Source: Paenibacillus tundrae
GTDB taxonomy: Bacteria > Bacillota > Bacilli > Paenibacillales > Paenibacillaceae
DNA length: 64,000 bases
NCBI RefSeq assembly: GCF_036884255.1
Contig: NZ_CP145605.1
Span: 2,666,001-2,730,000, forward strand
Reading direction: 5' to 3'
Below the pieces are notes generated by a model. It made no database searches, was not told the origin of the DNA, and saw nothing but the letters and a program-made list of their open reading frames with translations. Below, piece after piece: positions 33,391 through 42,160 of the stretch. The translations under genes and the position numbers were made by a program. How positions within the stretch are numbered: the first letter of the stretch is position 1; each line of letters starts with the position of its first letter.

Positions 33391-35079
33391 ATGACGAAAC
33401 GGGTAGTTCTGTTGGAGGATGGTACGGCAGAGATGAAGGGACTTATAGGCAGTCAAGGAGCCGGTCTTTCCGAGTTACTTCATGCTGGCTGGCCTGTTCC
33501 AGCCGGGTTCGCTGTAACAACGGAATGCTGTCGCGAGTTCAGTACCCGTCTTGGACATTGTTCAACTGATGCAGCTCAGGAGGTGGAAAGTGCGATCCAT
33601 CATTTGGAACAGCGCACGGGTAAGCTCTTCGGTGATGCCAAGACACCGCTTCTACTTTCCGTTATGCCGAATGAAGTTCGTTCCACAAGGAATGAACGGG
33701 AGTCGTTCCTTTATGTTGGCCTTAACGATGTGACGGTGGAAGGGCTCGCTGACCAAACGCAAGATCGTTGCTATGCACTTCATTGTTATCGAAGCTTATT
33801 GCAGGACTTTGGTTATTTGGTACATGGAATTCCATATGAATTATTTGGTGAGTTCATAAGTGAGCCGGAGATACAGGACGAATTTGAATTAGAACGCATT
33901 ATCACCGAACACAAAATAATAATTGAAATTCATGGTAGGACACCATTTCCTCAAGATGTGAAGTCTCAACTCCATGAAGCGCTGGGAGCCTTCTCCCATT
34001 CACATTGCAGTCCAGTCCTGGTACAGGTAATGGTGAGTGAGGAATATGGAGAGCATATGAGTTCAGAAGCAGCATGCAAGACGGCTGTCGATATGGTGAG
34101 TGAAGGTTTGATTACAAAAGAGGAAGCTTTATTGCGAATAGAGCCATCACAAGTGACGGAATTAATCGAATTCATAGAGCAGCCGTCACAGCAATCATTG
34201 GACGTGCAACAGTTGCTTGAATGGGCTGATGAGGTGAGGTCTGTATTGGTGCTTGCCAATGTAAACCATCCAAGGGATGGTGTCCTCGCACGAGTGTTAG
34301 GAGCAGAAGGGATAGGGCAATGTCAGATCGAGACCATGCTGTTATCACCATCCCGAATACCTTTTGTCCAGAAGATGATCACAGCTGACAACGAATACGA
34401 ACGTCGACGTGGGGTAGAACGTTTGCTTCCGATGCTGCAAGCGGACTTTGAGCATTTTTTCGAAGTGATGGATGGTTATCCGGTAACGATTAATCTGCTG
34501 GACCCGGCATGGGATGAACGATTGCTTCATGTTGAAGCTGATATACTTGATATGCAGATTGAAGCGATTTTTCGCGCAGCCTTAAAAACTATTCGTCAGG
34601 GACTATGGGTACGACCCGAAATTTTGATTCCACCTGTAAGCGATTCCAATGAATTGCAGCGATTGAGGGAGCTGGTGGATCATATAGCTGACCAGATTTT
34701 GGGCGAAGAAAAAAGGCATTGTCTATATAAAGTAGGTACAACTATAGAAATTTCTAGAGCGGGTACAATCGCAACTCAAATGGCTCGCCATGCTGACTTT
34801 TTCTCATTCAGAGCGTTGGATGTTCAAGAAAATAAACATCTTGTGGAAATGAGCGTTGTTCAGGGTAAAGCCCGTAAACCGTATCTCAGGTCAGGGGTCT
34901 GTGGAGAACAAGCTGCGAATGCAGATACGATTGCTTACTGCCATCGCATAGGATTAGATTATGTGAGCTGTTCCCCCGAGCAAGTTCCGTCTGCACGAAT
35001 TGCGGCTGCGCAAGCGGCGATTAGAGAACAGAAGCAGGGCAAGAGCATACAGAATCATGACATTTCAACGACAGCGTAA
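33391..35079 (+). CDS. Reduced pyruvate phosphate dikinase-like protein
   Basis: A 562-residue relative of PPDK (usually ~870 residues). The N-terminus MTKRVVLLEDG, GSQGAGLSELLHAGWPVPAGF matches the PPDK ATP-grasp start. The C-terminal TIM-barrel part is recognisable from LGAEGIGQCQIETMLL, LDPAWDERL, LYKVGTTIEISRAG, GVCGEQAANADTIAYCH and GLDYVSCSPEQVP. Missing is the phosphohistidine swivelling domain with its TSHAAVVAR-type motif, and the ATP-grasp is shortened. The barrel's GLCRTEH Arg is Gln, while the catalytic Cys (VCGE) remains. It may be non-catalytic or act on another reaction. ATG 33391 is behind GGGAGAG; longer frames lack support. Confidence 0.75.
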   Translation: MTKRVVLLEDGTAEMKGLIGSQGAGLSELLHAGWPVPAGFAVTTECCREFSTRLGHCSTDAAQEVESAIHHLEQRTGKLFGDAKTPLLLSVMPNEVRSTRNERESFLYVGLNDVTVEGLADQTQDRCYALHCYRSLLQDFGYLVHGIPYELFGEFISEPEIQDEFELERIITEHKIIIEIHGRTPFPQDVKSQLHEALGAFSHSHCSPVLVQVMVSEEYGEHMSSEAACKTAVDMVSEGLITKEEALLRIEPSQVTELIEFIEQPSQQSLDVQQLLEWADEVRSVLVLANVNHPRDGVLARVLGAEGIGQCQIETMLLSPSRIPFVQKMITADNEYERRRGVERLLPMLQADFEHFFEVMDGYPVTINLLDPAWDERLLHVEADILDMQIEAIFRAALKTIRQGLWVRPEILIPPVSDSNELQRLRELVDHIADQILGEEKRHCLYKVGTTIEISRAGTIATQMARHADFFSFRALDVQENKHLVEMSVVQGKARKPYLRSGVCGEQAANADTIAYCHRIGLDYVSCSPEQVPSARIAAAQAAIREQKQGKSIQNHDISTTA

Positions 35080-35211
35080 ATATCAAATATGAACGATTGA
35101 GGGGTATGCGTAACACTACATGTTATAATGTGGCTGTTCGCATATCTCTTTTTTATCGGAGAATGAATTAAGCTGTACACGTCATTTATACATAAGAGGG
35201 GAGACAGTAAC

Positions 35212-35778
35212 ATGACCACTCCGAACATACGAAACGTTCCAACACAAGCGGTGTTTATAGATCGTGATGGCACAATTGGAGGTTCAGACAAGATTAAATA
35301 TCCTGGCGAGATGCAATTGTTTGATGGTGTGGCGGAATCAATCAGCACATTATCACAGCATGGATTCAAATTATTTGGCTTTACGAACCAGCCTGGTATA
35401 ACAGCAGGACATTCCACAGTCGAAGCTTTTCAACAAGAGATGAAGGACTTCGGGATCGAGCATACGTATGTGTGTCCTCATCCGGCTCATGAACAGTGTA
35501 AATGTCGCAAACCGAGACCTGATATGTTGATCCAAGCAGCAGAAGATCATCAACTGAAGCTCGAACAGTGTATTGTCATTGGCGACCGTTGGTCAGACAT
35601 GGTTGCGGCAAGTGTTGCAGGGTGTCTATGCATACTCGTTATGACGGGTGCAGGTATGCGTGCATTGGAAGAAGACCGGTTTCGATGGAACACCATGGAA
35701 GCAGACTATGTAGCCACTGATTTTAACGATGCGGTAAAGTGGATTGTGCAGCGAAGAGTTCAACCTATGCAAGAATAA
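35212..35778 (+). CDS. HAD-IIIA phosphatase (GmhB/HisB-N type)
   Basis: A 188-residue HAD phosphatase: motif I FIDRDGT, motif II FGFTNQPGI, a zinc loop CPHPAHEQCKCRKP with the four ligands typical of the GmhB/HisB-N group, and motif IV VIGDRWSDM. It may dephosphorylate a sugar bisphosphate or histidinol phosphate, but no companion genes are nearby to decide. Start ATG behind AGGGGAG. Monocistronic by spacing. Cytosolic. Confidence 0.85.
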   Translation: MTTPNIRNVPTQAVFIDRDGTIGGSDKIKYPGEMQLFDGVAESISTLSQHGFKLFGFTNQPGITAGHSTVEAFQQEMKDFGIEHTYVCPHPAHEQCKCRKPRPDMLIQAAEDHQLKLEQCIVIGDRWSDMVAASVAGCLCILVMTGAGMRALEEDRFRWNTMEADYVATDFNDAVKWIVQRRVQPMQE

Positions 35779-35960
35779 GTAACGAAATAGAGCATTACAG
35801 CTTGCGTTTGTATACATCAATGCAGATTCTGTTGACATTGTCAGCCTTATCCGCAGTTTTGCGCCCGAACCACCATGGAATACATACCGCGAAACTGTTA
35901 TACTGAAATATGCGTTTTGTAAACAGAACGTAAAATTTCGGATAAGGGTTGAAAACGACC

Positions 35961-37898
35961 ATGTATAATTCTAAATACGAACGGATATCATCACGAACAT
36001 TATTTGTCGTGTTATTTATCCTCTTGCTGCTGAAGCTCACGCTTTTGCGGTATTTCTTTTTCCAAGGCCTTTCTGGCATTGGATTGCTCACCGATACGCT
36101 GGGTGCTCTAACCGTGGTCTGTGTGCTTGATTTAATTGTACCTAAGCGCTGGAAACGTATGGTGTACGGGGGCTTTAATCTGATTTTCTCGCTCGTACTG
36201 TTTGCGGCAACGTTATATAACGTGCATTTTAGCTCAGTACCCACGTACACAGCACTAAGTGAATTAGGTCAGGTGGCTCAAGTACGAGGCAGTATCGGAC
36301 CTCTCATTCGACCTGTTCATTTTATGTTTTTTGTGGATATCGTGCTTGCACTGCCACTTTGGTTTATCCTGCGCTCCAGACGTACTTCCCGTAGTCAAGG
36401 AAGTTATAGCAACAGTGGACTAAGTTTTGGAAAAAGTCGTAGAAGATATTGGGGGAAGGTCGGAGTCGCACTTACGGCTGCATTTAGCATCGTTCTGTCA
36501 GGTAGCTTTATTGTCAAAGGAGAAACAATTGATAATGAGCTGGTTCGAGCGGAGAATCTTGGTTTTCTTAACTACCAGGTGTCCTCAGCGATTTTGACGA
36601 GCAAAGAAAACGAAGCCATTGCTAATGGCAACATTAATGAGACCATTGCGAAGATCAATCAGTTAGTGAGTCAATATCCATATCAAGATAAAACAAGTCA
36701 GGGCTCTCCAGTTAAAGCGAAGTATTTTGGTGAAGCCAAAGGCAGTAATCTGATTGTGTTACAACTAGAATCTTTTCAGAATTTTCCGATTCACGCTTCA
36801 CTGGGTGGTCAGGTGTTAACACCCGTGTTGAACGAATTAGCGAGTGAAAGCTATTATTTCCCTCATTTCTTCCAACAAATTGGTCAAGGTAATACATCGG
36901 ATGCTGAATTTATGTCGAACACATCAATCTATCCTACAGGCGTAGTTCCAATGTCTGCCGGATATAGTGACCGTGATTTACCTAGCTTACCGAAACTGCT
37001 TCGTGAGCGCGGATATCAGTCAGAGACGTTTCATGGCAATGATGTGACGTTCTGGAATCGGAACAAGATGTACCCTGCGATTGGATTCGATCGGTATTTT
37101 GACAAACCAAGCTTCAAGAATGACCGATTTAATGATTTTGGTCCATCTGACGAAGAATTGTATCGTGTCGGTGTGGAGAAAATGACTGCACATCAAGCTG
37201 CGAACGAACCGTTCTACGCACAGTTTATTACAGCATCGAGCCACTCACCGTTCAAGGTTCCTGCTGATCGGGCACGAATTACTGTCCCTGAGACAATTAC
37301 GAACACATTGCTGCATGATTATTTGCAGGCTATCAATTATACCGATTATGCGGTTGGGCAACTGATTAATGAATTAAAGGCTAGTGGACTGTGGGACAAC
37401 ACAACGTTAGTCATTTACGGTGATCACTTCGGTCTGCCAGCAAATGATGAAATCACAAAGCAGATTCAAGACAATTTGAATGTGCCATACGATGGGAATG
37501 TGAGTCGTTTTAATATCCCGCTAATCATCCACACACCGCAGCAGTCTAAAGGGCAAGTGGTTGAACAGCCTGGAGGTCAGTTGGATATCATGCCAACGGT
37601 ACTGAATTTGATGGGCGTATCGTTACAAGAAGAGCAGTTTACGGCCTTTGGGCATGATCTGCTTAATATGGATCATAATGCATTTGGCATTCGCTATTAT
37701 TTGCCGACAGGCTCATTTGTTAATAATGAGATCATGTTTGTTCCTGGTGCGGGTTTCGATGATGGGAAGGCATATTCGATTAAAACGTATGAACCTGTCA
37801 CTGATCTGGAGCCGTATCGGGCCGATTATGAGCATGTGCTCAGCTTAATGAAGCTGTCGGATGAGTATGTGAAGCTATTGCCTAAACGGGCACCCTAA
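35961..37898 (+). CDS. LtaS-type lipoteichoic acid synthase family protein
   Basis: A 645-residue membrane enzyme: an N-terminal block of five hydrophobic helices (about residues 12-160) and an extracellular sulfatase-like domain. Catalytic signs are VLQLESFQNF with the metal-binding Glu, GQGNTSDAEF with nucleophile Thr312, and VIYGDHFGL with the metal-binding Asp/His. Such enzymes polymerise glycerol phosphate from phosphatidylglycerol onto a lipid anchor, or make the primer. The ATG at 35961 is preferred to a TTG 12 bp earlier that lies on the ribosome-binding site. A terminator follows. Whether it is the main LtaS or an accessory one cannot be told. Confidence 0.88.
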   Translation: MYNSKYERISSRTLFVVLFILLLLKLTLLRYFFFQGLSGIGLLTDTLGALTVVCVLDLIVPKRWKRMVYGGFNLIFSLVLFAATLYNVHFSSVPTYTALSELGQVAQVRGSIGPLIRPVHFMFFVDIVLALPLWFILRSRRTSRSQGSYSNSGLSFGKSRRRYWGKVGVALTAAFSIVLSGSFIVKGETIDNELVRAENLGFLNYQVSSAILTSKENEAIANGNINETIAKINQLVSQYPYQDKTSQGSPVKAKYFGEAKGSNLIVLQLESFQNFPIHASLGGQVLTPVLNELASESYYFPHFFQQIGQGNTSDAEFMSNTSIYPTGVVPMSAGYSDRDLPSLPKLLRERGYQSETFHGNDVTFWNRNKMYPAIGFDRYFDKPSFKNDRFNDFGPSDEELYRVGVEKMTAHQAANEPFYAQFITASSHSPFKVPADRARITVPETITNTLLHDYLQAINYTDYAVGQLINELKASGLWDNTTLVIYGDHFGLPANDEITKQIQDNLNVPYDGNVSRFNIPLIIHTPQQSKGQVVEQPGGQLDIMPTVLNLMGVSLQEEQFTAFGHDLLNMDHNAFGIRYYLPTGSFVNNEIMFVPGAGFDDGKAYSIKTYEPVTDLEPYRADYEHVLSLMKLSDEYVKLLPKRAP

Positions 37899-37922
37899 TA
37901 TGTAGTGTTCGGTATCATGCCA

Positions 37923-37956
37923 AACGTCACCTGTATTCATATGGGTGGCGTTTTTT
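37923..37956 (+). terminator. Intrinsic terminator after the LtaS-type gene
   Basis: AACGTCACC/GGTGGCGTT stem with a T-run TTTTTT behind it. Confidence 0.85.
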
Positions 37957-38001
37957 GGTTACTTTCATTCATCCGAATAACGGATAAGGAAGAGCTTTAT
38001 T

Positions 38002-38029
38002 TTGAAACTGTAATTATTAATGTTACAAT
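38002..38029 (+). promoter_or_regulatory. SigA-type promoter of the luciferase-like gene
   Basis: TTGAAA (38002) and TACAAT (38024) with a 16-bp spacer, 81 bp before the start codon. Confidence 0.6.
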
Positions 38030-38109
38030 GGTATAAGAATGAATTTGGCGATACTTGGTTTAGATCTAATTAGAGACCCATATAGACACAATGAGAGGAA
38101 TGAATAGAT

Positions 38110-39117
38110 ATGAAATTAAGCGTGCTTGAACATGGACATATCAACGAAGGACGTACGGTGCAGGATACGCTTCAAGAGACGGTTACGCTTGCGAAGCATG
38201 CTGATGAACTTGGTTTTTCGCGTTTCTGGATGTCAGAACATCATGGTGGCGGTGCACTTTCCTTTTCAAGTCCTGAAGTCATGATTGCGCATGTCGCTGC
38301 TCATACCGAACATATTCGGGTAGGATCAGGTGGCGTAATGCTGCCACATTATAGTGCATACAAGGTTGCAGAGAACTTCCGTCTCTTAGAGGCATTACAT
38401 CCTGGTCGTATTGATCTTGGGATTGGTAGAGCACCTGGTGGGATGCCGATTGCAAGTCGAGCTCTCAATGAGGGAAAATCCTCTAACGTACAATTTTTCC
38501 CGCAACAGATCGCAGATCTGGGTGGTTACTTTCATGAGCAATTGTCGGAGGATCATCGCTTTGCCTCTCTGGTAGCTGCTCCATCCGTGCCGACAGTGCC
38601 AGAGGTATGGCTGCTTGGCTCTAGCTCCGAAGGTGCAAGAATTGCAGCCGCGCAAGGAACGGCTTATGCGTTTGCTCAATTCTTTGGCACACCAGGCGGG
38701 GAAGAGGCCATGAAGCATTATCGTCGACATTTCAAACCGTCGATCCTGAATGATCGACCTCATTCTATGATTGCTGTCTCTGCGTTCTGTGCGGAGACTG
38801 AAGAGGAAGCGGCTGAGCTTGCTCGAAGCAATGAACTTTTCTTCTTACGCTTAGGCCGTGGGTTGGAACAGAGCTCATTCCCATCATTAGAGACGGTTCA
38901 TAATTATCCTTATACCGCTATGGAAATGGAGCAGATTCGCCAGCGTCGTTCATTCTCGATCGTAGGGACACCGGATCAGGTGAAAGAGAAAATTACAGCA
39001 ATGGCTGAGCGTCATGAAGCGGATGAAGTGATCATCGCCTCAGCGATTCATTCATTTGAAGCACGCCTTCGCTCATTTGGTTTGATTGCAGAAGCCTTCG
39101 GCTTAAAGAAGGATTAA
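38110..39117 (+). CDS. LLM-class (luciferase-like) flavin oxidoreductase
   Basis: A 335-residue TIM-barrel flavin-dependent monooxygenase. It has the LLM pattern: MKLSVLEHG start, LGFSRFWMSEHHGGG, HIRVGSGGVMLPHYSAYKVAENFRLLEALHPGRIDLGIGRAPG, VWLLGSSSEGARIAAAQG and the late IVGTPDQVKEKI. It uses reduced FMN and oxygen on an unknown substrate. Start ATG behind GAGAGGAA. Monocistronic. Cytosolic. Confidence 0.88.
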   Translation: MKLSVLEHGHINEGRTVQDTLQETVTLAKHADELGFSRFWMSEHHGGGALSFSSPEVMIAHVAAHTEHIRVGSGGVMLPHYSAYKVAENFRLLEALHPGRIDLGIGRAPGGMPIASRALNEGKSSNVQFFPQQIADLGGYFHEQLSEDHRFASLVAAPSVPTVPEVWLLGSSSEGARIAAAQGTAYAFAQFFGTPGGEEAMKHYRRHFKPSILNDRPHSMIAVSAFCAETEEEAAELARSNELFFLRLGRGLEQSSFPSLETVHNYPYTAMEMEQIRQRRSFSIVGTPDQVKEKITAMAERHEADEVIIASAIHSFEARLRSFGLIAEAFGLKKD

Positions 39118-39155
39118 GCGATTATGTCGGGAATGTTATAGTGTAGTATGTGTTT

Positions 39156-39253
39156 CCAAAGTCCGGTTATTTCTGCTGAATTCCATCTCTGATCATGAGA
39201 TACCGTCAGGTATTCAACACAATCTCAATCGGGCTTTGGTAACAACCTCTATA
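39156..39253. repeat. Palindromic element with TATAGAGGTTGTT end
   Basis: CCAAAGTCCG (39156) and CGGGCTTTGG (39230) form a near-perfect stem around ATCTC/GAGAT. The right end reads AACAACCTCTATA, the inverse of the family end TATAGAGGTTGTT found at 18435 and 62924. It ends just before the ribosome-binding site of the phosphatase gene. Confidence 0.5.
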
Positions 39254-39270
39254 AGAGAGGAAGGATTCAC

Positions 39271-40023
39271 ATTCGTAGATGTGTTATAAGTGATATTCAT
39301 GGCTGTTACGACGAATTCAATGCTCTACTTCAACAGGTGAGCTATGATTCGGTTCAGGATGAATTAATTTTACTTGGAGACTATGTAGATCGGGGACCTC
39401 AGAGCAGACGGGTCGTTGATCAGATCATGAAGCTCAAGGAACGTCATTCTATCATTGCGCTGAAGGGAAATCATGATGCGATGATGGTCAAAGCGTTGAC
39501 CAATGATATCAAGGAATACGATAGCCACTGGATTCGCAATGGTGGGTTACAGACACTTGCTAGTTATGTGGACCATGTCACAACATGGGACGAGAGTGAA
39601 TTGGACTGGGACGCCTATCATGAAGCCAAAGTGTGGGTGCGCAACCACTATAGCCATCATCTTCAGTTTTTGGATCAACTTCCGTTGGTATATGAAATTC
39701 CGGGCTACGTGTTTGTACATGCAGGGATTAATCCTGACGTACCGGATTGGCGCAAACAGCCGGAGAGTGACTTTATGTGGATTCGGGAACCTTTCTACTC
39801 CAGACCTACGGCAATTGAGGAAACGGTGGTCTTTGGGCACACGCCTGTGAAATATCTGCACGATGAGATGGGCATTTGGTTCGCTTCAACGGGAGACAAG
39901 ATTGGCATCGACGGTGGATGCGCTTATGGTGCTCAATTGAACATGCTTATGATTAGGGAAGATGGTAGCCTGCAGACGTTCTTTGTGGAAAAAGCAGAGA
40001 ACATAGAGGACGTGGAACTTTAA
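39271..40023 (+). CDS. Metallophosphoesterase / Ser-Thr protein phosphatase, ATT start
   Basis: A 250-residue PPP-like phosphatase: VISDIHGCYDEF (first metal ligands Asp and His), LLGDYVDRGPQS, LKGNHD, and VFGHTPV. The first GTG in the frame (39337) would remove the essential DIHG motif, and no ATG, GTG or TTG occurs between the upstream stop (39196) and that point. GAGAGGAAGG (39255-39264) lies 6 bp before ATT 39271, giving the normal PPP N-terminus, so I start there. A one-base frameshift is the alternative, since an out-of-frame ATG lies at 39278. The preceding repeat may have displaced an earlier start. Family function: dephosphorylation of proteins or dinucleotides. Confidence 0.7.
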   Translation: MRRCVISDIHGCYDEFNALLQQVSYDSVQDELILLGDYVDRGPQSRRVVDQIMKLKERHSIIALKGNHDAMMVKALTNDIKEYDSHWIRNGGLQTLASYVDHVTTWDESELDWDAYHEAKVWVRNHYSHHLQFLDQLPLVYEIPGYVFVHAGINPDVPDWRKQPESDFMWIREPFYSRPTAIEETVVFGHTPVKYLHDEMGIWFASTGDKIGIDGGCAYGAQLNMLMIREDGSLQTFFVEKAENIEDVEL

Positions 40024-40122
40024 CAGGTGAGCATTGCTTATCTAGGTTCCATATGCTAATTTATAAGTTTATGTCATGTCATTATACATACGATAACGAA
40101 GCTGAAGGGAATGAAATACATT

Positions 40123-40446
40123 TTGGCTATTTATAATTTAGATCAATTGCAACATCATATTTTACTCTGTAATGGTGGTACCTGTATGCGCAACGACGGG
40201 GAGGAAGTTACCCAGGCTGTGCGAGATGAGATTAAAAACCTTGGGGCGAGTGAATTTATTCATACGACACGGACACGTTGCAACGGACGCTGTGATGATG
40301 CATGTGTGACGATTGTGTACCCACAAGGGGATTGGTATGGCAAAATGACACCGGATTCAGGTAGAGCTCTTGTTCAGGCTCTGTGTGAAGGTGAGCGTTT
40401 GGAGAGCCATCTCATCGCGAATGTGGCGACAACAACTGCAAAATAG
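40123..40446 (+). CDS. Thioredoxin-fold [2Fe-2S] ferredoxin-like protein
   Basis: A 107-residue protein of the thioredoxin-like 2Fe-2S ferredoxin type. It has ILLCNGGTCM and TRCNGRCDDACVTIVYP, providing the clustered cysteines, then GDWYGKMTPDSGRALVQALC. It likely carries electrons; some members accompany cobalamin or iron genes, but none is here. The start is uncertain: TTG 40123 gives MAIYNLDQLQHHILLC, which resembles relatives, while ATG 40111 lies on the GAAGGGA ribosome-binding site. Two palindromes follow before ppaC. Confidence 0.75.
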   Translation: MAIYNLDQLQHHILLCNGGTCMRNDGEEVTQAVRDEIKNLGASEFIHTTRTRCNGRCDDACVTIVYPQGDWYGKMTPDSGRALVQALCEGERLESHLIANVATTTAK

Positions 40447-40449
40447 AGA

Positions 40450-40497
40450 CCAATGATCTATATCATTGGGACTTGAATGATTGTCTTGAGAATCATT
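40450..40497. promoter_or_regulatory. Two ATGAT-type palindromes before ppaC
   Basis: CAATGAT-CTAT-ATCATTG (40451-40468) and AATGATT-N8-AATCATT (40476-40497) lie in tandem upstream of the ppaC promoter. They share ATGAT/ATCAT arms. They could be operators, or the first could be a hairpin ending the ferredoxin-like transcript (no T-run). Confidence 0.4.
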
Positions 40498-40521
40498 TGC
40501 AATGAATACGGTGTAAGGGGA

Positions 40522-40550
40522 TTGGAATTAAGCCCTTTTAACGCTATAAT
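40522..40550 (+). promoter_or_regulatory. SigA-type promoter of ppaC
   Basis: TTGGAA (40522) and TATAAT (40545) with a 17-bp spacer, 67 bp before the ppaC start. Confidence 0.7.
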
Positions 40551-40616
40551 CAGTAAGGGTATGAATTATAAACGACATTGATTATTCTAAATCAGAATTG
40601 ACGGAGGGCTATCAAT

Positions 40617-41549
40617 ATGGAAAAAGCGTTAATCTTCGGACACAAAAATCCTGACACGGACACGATCTGTTCAGCAATTGCTTATGCGGATCTCAAAGCA
40701 AAATTAGGTCATGAGGTTGAAGCGGTTCGTCTCGGAGAAGTGAATGGTGAAACTCAGTTTGCACTCGATCATTTCAAAGTGGAAGCACCTCGTTTGATCA
40801 AAACGGCAGCGAATGAAGTAAACAAAGTCATTCTGGTTGACCACAATGAGCGTCAGCAAAGTGTTAGTGATATCGAAGAAGTAACTGTGGTAGAGGTTAT
40901 TGACCACCACCGTATTGCTAACTTTGAGACAAGCCAGCCATTGTATTTCCGTGCAGAGCCTGTAGGCTGTACTGCTACAATTCTAAATAAAATGTACAAA
41001 GAGAACGGTGTAGAGATCAGCGCACCAATTGCTGGACTTATGCTATCTGCTATTATCTCTGACTCCCTGCTGTTTAAATCGCCAACTTGCACGGAGCAAG
41101 ATGTAGCGGCTGCACGTGAACTGGCTGCTATTGCTGGTGTAGATGCAGACAGCTACGGATTGGACATGCTCAAAGCAGGTGCTGATCTGAGTCAAAAAAC
41201 GATTGCTGAATTGATTTCTTTGGATGCCAAAGAATTCGTAATGGGTCAAGCAAAAGTTGAAATTGCACAAGTCAACGCTGTTGACGTTAACGATGTACTT
41301 GTGAAAAAAGCTGAATTGCAAGCTGCAATTGAAGCAATCATCTCCAGTAAAGGTCTTGACCTCTTCGTATTTGTTGTAACAGATATCCTCAACAACGATT
41401 CTGTTGCTCTTGCATACGGCGCTTCCACGAATGCAGTGGAAAAAGCGTACAATGTATCGTTGGCTGATAGCCAGGCTCTTCTGAAGGGCGTAGTATCTCG
41501 TAAGTCACAGATTGTTCCGGTTCTGACAGAAGCATTCAACAGTCTGTAA
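40617..41549 (+). CDS. ppaC: Manganese-dependent inorganic pyrophosphatase
   Basis: A 310-residue family II pyrophosphatase of the DHH superfamily: [43 protein letters not shown] and the C-terminal DHHA2 region with a SRKSQIVP substrate loop. It hydrolyses pyrophosphate with Mn2+, pulling biosynthetic reactions forward. Start ATG behind GGAGGG. It has its own promoter and a strong terminator that doubles as the leader of the following IF-3-like gene. No CBS or DRTGG insert, so it is the short, unregulated form. Confidence 0.95.
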   Translation: MEKALIFGHKNPDTDTICSAIAYADLKAKLGHEVEAVRLGEVNGETQFALDHFKVEAPRLIKTAANEVNKVILVDHNERQQSVSDIEEVTVVEVIDHHRIANFETSQPLYFRAEPVGCTATILNKMYKENGVEISAPIAGLMLSAIISDSLLFKSPTCTEQDVAAARELAAIAGVDADSYGLDMLKAGADLSQKTIAELISLDAKEFVMGQAKVEIAQVNAVDVNDVLVKKAELQAAIEAIISSKGLDLFVFVVTDILNNDSVALAYGASTNAVEKAYNVSLADSQALLKGVVSRKSQIVPVLTEAFNSL

Positions 41550-41592
41550 TAACCGTCTGATGTATGGTACATGAGGATCATGTACATCAATC

Positions 41593-41634
41593 AAGCCTGT
41601 TCTGATCTCTCATGGATCAGGACAGGCTTTTATT
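41593..41634 (+). terminator. Terminator of ppaC within the IF-3-like leader
   Basis: A long stem AAGCCTGTTCTGATC/GATCAGGACAGGCTT is followed by TTTATT. The AAGGAGG of the next gene starts only 4 bp later, so read-through would be needed unless the downstream gene has its own start site inside. Confidence 0.85.
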
Positions 41635-41652
41635 ATGAAGGAGGTCATAAAT

Positions 41653-42144
41653 GTGATTAAAAATGAGAAGATCAAAGCAGCGGAAGTCCATGTCACTGGA
41701 ATAAACGGAGAGGATCTGGGAATCATGTCCACACGTGAGGCACTCGCCTTAGCGAAGCAATACAAAGTGGATCTGGTCTGTACTTCTCTCATGACCAGTC
41801 CACCACCGTGCAAACTTATTGGGGCTGGTGCAGCGAAGGCAGAGGCGCAACAGGATAAGAAGAAATCAGGTAAATTACCGGATAAACGAAAGGTGAAAGA
41901 GATCCGCTTAACATTGCAAATGGAAGACCATGACCGTGATACGAAACAAGCACAAGCAGAGCGTATCCTGAAAAAAGGAGATTCCGTGAAGCTGGTCATT
42001 CAGGTTCACGGAAGTAAAGAAGGCGCAGCCGGTAAAGAATGGGCAGAGCAGCTATGCCAAGCTTTGGCTGAATTCGGCACCAAAACGACGGGGGTACAAG
42101 TGAGCGGTAAACAAGTTGTTGTTCAGTTGGATCCAAAGATTTAA
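41653..42144 (+). CDS. IF-3-like paralog
   Basis: A 163-residue protein with the two-domain layout of translation initiation factor IF-3: N-terminal IKNEKIKAAEVHVTGINGEDLGIMSTREALALA and C-terminal KVKEIRLTLQMEDHDRDTKQAQAERILKKGD. The linker is Ala/Lys rich, and the YGKFKYE stretch of true IF-3 is replaced by IGAGAAKAEAQ, so ribosome contacts differ. It is not in the usual infC-rpmI-rplT cluster, so it is probably a second, specialised copy. GTG 41653 lies 8 bp behind AAGGAGG; an ATG at 41635 overlaps that site and is rejected. A terminator hairpin directly precedes it. Confidence 0.8.
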   Translation: MIKNEKIKAAEVHVTGINGEDLGIMSTREALALAKQYKVDLVCTSLMTSPPPCKLIGAGAAKAEAQQDKKKSGKLPDKRKVKEIRLTLQMEDHDRDTKQAQAERILKKGDSVKLVIQVHGSKEGAAGKEWAEQLCQALAEFGTKTTGVQVSGKQVVVQLDPKI

Positions 42145-42160
42145 CCCTTCACGTGAAGCA

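Noticed and set aside
40476-40497. Fur box
   Set aside because: The arms AATGATT/AATCATT are 8 bp apart, not the 7-1-7 spacing of Fur-family sites.
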